A program made the position numbers and the translations under genes. The notes under the pieces were generated by a model, which saw only the letters and a list, made by a program, of their open reading frames with translations, was not told the origin of the DNA and did no database searches. A DNA stretch of 56,248 bases from Verrucomicrobiota bacterium (GTDB taxonomy: Bacteria > Verrucomicrobiota > Verrucomicrobiia > Opitutales > Opitutaceae), in contig JACTNC010000062.1 in assembly GCA_014584295.1 (NCBI GenBank), positions 1-56,248 on the forward strand, read 5' to 3'. Position 1 is the stretch's first letter. The number at the start of each line of letters is the position of its first letter. Shown one piece after another: positions 54,170-56,248 of the stretch.

Positions 54170-55414
54170 TCAGCCCTTGCTGGCAGATTCGGCGCCCACC
54201 TTGATCAGCAGCACGATCACCACGGACAGGAGAGCGACGCCCGCAAACGCACCGAAGATCAGGTCAAGCGGCACATGGCGGTCGCGCAATGCGCCGAATG
54301 CCCAGTCGCCAAAGCCGCCGCAACTGATGCTGACAAGATTCATGATTCCGTAGCCGGTGGCACGCCACTCGGGTCGCGCAATTTGCGAGAGGATGGGCAT
54401 GTTGTTGCAGTCGAAAAAGCCCCAACCGAGTCCGAAGATCGCCAAGCCGATGATCGCCACGGTCAGCGTCGAGGCATGCCCAACGCTGAAGAGCGCCGGA
54501 AGGAACATCATCATGCCGATCGCACTCGTGAAGATCCGCCCCCTGTTTGTCCTCTTCATCCAGCGATCCGCCAAGGATCCTCCGATGATCACGCCGATGA
54601 TTGACGCAATCTGCACATAGAGGATCGCGCTGACACCGGCTTTGCCCTGACCGAGGTTGAATTTCTCCCGCAAAATTTCCGGCATCCAGTCGCGCACCAC
54701 CCAGCCTGCGATCGCGGGCAGCGTGAAATAGAGCACGAGCAGGAGGAAGTTCCGGTTACCCAACAGGCCACGCACCACACCGCCGCGCGCTGGGTTCGCC
54801 TGGGCCGCCTGTTCAACCGGTCGCGCGGGATCTCGCAGGACGGCAAACAGCGGCAGTGCATAAATGACTCCGATCATGCCGCAGGTACTGAATGCCCATC
54901 GCCAGCCGTGGTCCGGGGAGGCCGCAATGTATCCCGCGAAGCCTCCGAGAATTTGTCCAATGTAGATGCCCGCCTGATGGACGCCAACCGCCCGCGACTT
55001 GGTGTTGCCAAAATGATACTCCGTGATCAGCGCCAGCGCCGCGGGAATGTAGAAGGCCTCGCTGATGCCCATCAACGAACGGACCAGGACGAGCTCGTGG
55101 AACGACGTCACATGCCCCGTCCACCAGGTCACTGCGGACCACAGGAAAAGACTGCCGCAGATCACCCAGCGCTTGCTGAATCGATCCGCCACATAGCCGC
55201 CAAAGGGACTCAGCACCGCATAAGTCCATTTGAAGCAACCGAGCACCAGTCCCCAGTCCGCCTTGTTGGCAATGCTGGGGATGTCATCCACCATCGATCC
55301 CTTCATCGTTGCCAGCATCTGGCGATCCAGGTAATTGAGCAGTGCGACAGGAAACAGTAGCACCACCACCATCCACGCGTAGCGGCCAATCTGGGAAACG
55401 GAAGAGGAAGTCAT
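54170..55414 (-). CDS. MFS transporter, sugar-acid/anion symporter-like
   Basis: A 414-residue permease with twelve predicted helices. LLNYLDRQMLATMKGSMVDD, GGYVADRFSKR and RSLMGISEAFYIPAALALI match the anion:cation symporter branch, which includes hexuronate and related sugar-acid carriers. The second half has SLADRWMKRTNRGR, the usual inter-helix loop. The ATG at 55414 is clear. The substrate cannot be named, though uronate import would fit the polysaccharide genes elsewhere in the window. An IS3 remnant lies within about 100 bases upstream and may have disturbed its promoter. Confidence 0.87.
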   Translation of the reverse strand: MTSSSVSQIGRYAWMVVVLLFPVALLNYLDRQMLATMKGSMVDDIPSIANKADWGLVLGCFKWTYAVLSPFGGYVADRFSKRWVICGSLFLWSAVTWWTGHVTSFHELVLVRSLMGISEAFYIPAALALITEYHFGNTKSRAVGVHQAGIYIGQILGGFAGYIAASPDHGWRWAFSTCGMIGVIYALPLFAVLRDPARPVEQAAQANPARGGVVRGLLGNRNFLLLVLYFTLPAIAGWVVRDWMPEILREKFNLGQGKAGVSAILYVQIASIIGVIIGGSLADRWMKRTNRGRIFTSAIGMMMFLPALFSVGHASTLTVAIIGLAIFGLGWGFFDCNNMPILSQIARPEWRATGYGIMNLVSISCGGFGDWAFGALRDRHVPLDLIFGAFAGVALLSVVIVLLIKVGAESASKG

Positions 55415-55547
55415 TGAAGCGTTCGGGGAGGCACAACGCTTTGCAATCCCGCCCGCCCGTCGATCAAAATCAGCCGGTCCGTTTCACAGGCCAGCTGGTG
55501 TGGGCTGTGAGGGGGTCCCCGATCGTTGGACAGCGGATCGGGTGGGT

Positions 55548-56127
55548 TTAGTTATGGGAGATAAAGGCGCTTTGGGTGCGTTGGCCGACTCCGAGGACAG
55601 GAGCGTAGGGCTTGCCACAGGAGTCGGCCGAGCGTCGGACGGATTGATGTGGCGTCATTGGTTGATGGCAAGCAGAACGGGCTGGCTGGCGGCAGACTTC
55701 CATCGGGGTGCGTGGGATGTCGTCACCGAAGGCACTGTGCGGGCGCACCTCGTTGTAGCGCTGGAAGAAGGTGCCGAGGTTGGTTTGCGCCTCGATCTGG
55801 GAGCGGTAGCTCTTGAGGTAGACCTCCTCGTTTTTGACCGTACGCCAGAGTCGCTCGACGAAGACGTTGTCCAGGGCCCGCCCGCGGCCGTCCATGGAGA
55901 GCTTCACGCCTTGGTCGAGGAGGGGTTGGGTGAACTCCGTCGACGTGAACTGACAACCCTGGTCGGTGTTGAAAATTTCCGGCACCCCGTGCGCAGCGAT
56001 CGCGCGGGCCACGGCCCGTAAGAAGAAGCCGATTCGACAGTTCCCAAGCGAGGACTGCCCGGCTGTACCAGTCGAGAACGGCACACAAGAAAAGGAAGCC
56101 GCCTTGGATCGGGATATAGGTGATATC
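55548..56127 (-). pseudogene. IS3-family transposase OrfB remnant (frameshifted, N-terminally truncated)
   Basis: Reading on the minus strand, one frame gives TDITYIPIQGGFLFLCAVLD, continuing to WYSRAVLAWELSNR (about 56029-56127). The next part, FFLRAVARAIAAHGVPEIFN through TDQGCQFTST, then DNVFVERLWRTVKNEEVYLK and YNEVRPHSAFG, is in another frame (55548 to about 56030). These are consecutive pieces of the rve integrase domain of IS3-type OrfB, so a small deletion with frameshift sits near 56030, between LSN and FFLRAV. Everything upstream of TDITYIP is replaced by palindromic repeat DNA. D-D-E residues are partly kept, but the gene cannot make an active enzyme. Confidence 0.88.
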
Positions 56128-56248
56128 GGTTATGCCGCTAACGGCATAACGGACATTATGCCGAGTTCCGGATTATGCCGCGTCGCGGGGATGGCGCCGA
56201 GCGGTGTCACCATTGCGGACGCGGCATAATCGGCATGGTGGATTGCCT
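56128..56248. repeat. Cluster of palindromic TTATGCCG / CGGCATAA repeats at the window edge
   Basis: GTTATGCCG (56129-56137) and CGGCATAAC (56142-56150) form a perfect palindrome with a four-base centre. TTATGCCG recurs at 56156-56163 and 56173-56180, and CGGCATAA at 56222-56229, followed by CGGCAT at 56231-56236. The 14-base GATTATGCCGCGTC at 56171-56184 is exactly inverted at 56218-56231. The cluster begins where transposase homology ends, suggesting the terminus or recombination-site region of another mobile element inserted into the IS3 copy. The element's own genes, if any, lie outside the window. Confidence 0.7.

Overview
The window is high-GC, gene-dense chromosomal DNA from a Gram-negative heterotroph. 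Four large TonB-dependent outer-membrane receptors, two FecI/FecR-type signalling pairs, secreted polysaccharide-active enzymes and sulfatases, a Tat-exported Gfo/Idh/MocA oxidoreductase and a cyclophilin/Ig-like secreted protein together resemble Verrucomicrobiota, most likely an Opitutales/Opitutaceae relative. That placement is inferred from gene content and receptor style; no rRNA or tRNA gene is present to confirm it.

Layout. (1) 0.3-6.4 kb: ECF sigma factor, FecR, an STN-type TonB receptor and a secreted thioredoxin-fold protein, all on +, a self-contained surface-signalling and uptake unit. (2) 6.6-14.0 kb: housekeeping and accessory metabolism: bifunctional proline catabolism enzyme (PutA type, -), a tandem TonB-C-like periplasmic protein, queH (queuosine), an orphan molybdate-binding protein (modA), a Tat-exported oxidoreductase, and a small membrane protein backed by a clear intrinsic terminator. 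(3) 14.8-20.0 kb: a second STN receptor followed 15 bases later by a cyclophilin/Ig-like secreted protein. (4) 20.0-39.5 kb: a polysaccharide-utilisation-like locus: an STN-less receptor (-) divergent from a heparinase II/III-like lyase and a beta-helix protein, then an STN receptor, a secreted nitrilase-fold amidase, an oligogalacturonate-lyase-like protein, an M14 carboxypeptidase-like protein, two sulfatases, and a second sigma/FecR pair with no receptor directly after it. The enzyme set points to a sulfated, uronic-acid-containing, possibly amide- or peptide-linked polymer; the substrate itself is inference.

(5) 39.6-42.7 kb: tgt, which lacks the usual zinc cysteines, and a divergent polytopic membrane protein. 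(6) 42.7-48.5 kb: an ebo-type cluster on the minus strand, read small ORF, eboB (TatD-like), eboE (TIM-barrel isomerase-like), eboC (UbiA prenyltransferase), eboD (dehydroquinate-synthase-like), eboF (alkaline-phosphatase superfamily). Several stop/start overlaps show it is a translationally coupled operon. Its product is unknown, which makes it the best candidate for an incompletely described system here. (7) 48.6-55.4 kb: pabA/trpG-type amidotransferase, nrdR, an unknown ORF, a HIT protein, ligA with a VanZ-like gene, an HTH-EIIA fusion and an MFS transporter. (8) 55.5-56.2 kb: a decayed IS3-family transposase cut off at its N-terminal side by a cluster of palindromic TTATGCCG repeats that runs to the window edge.

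Most genes have no convincing Shine-Dalgarno sequence, so several starts were chosen from signal peptides, family alignment or gene overlap. No tRNA, rRNA or CRISPR array was seen.
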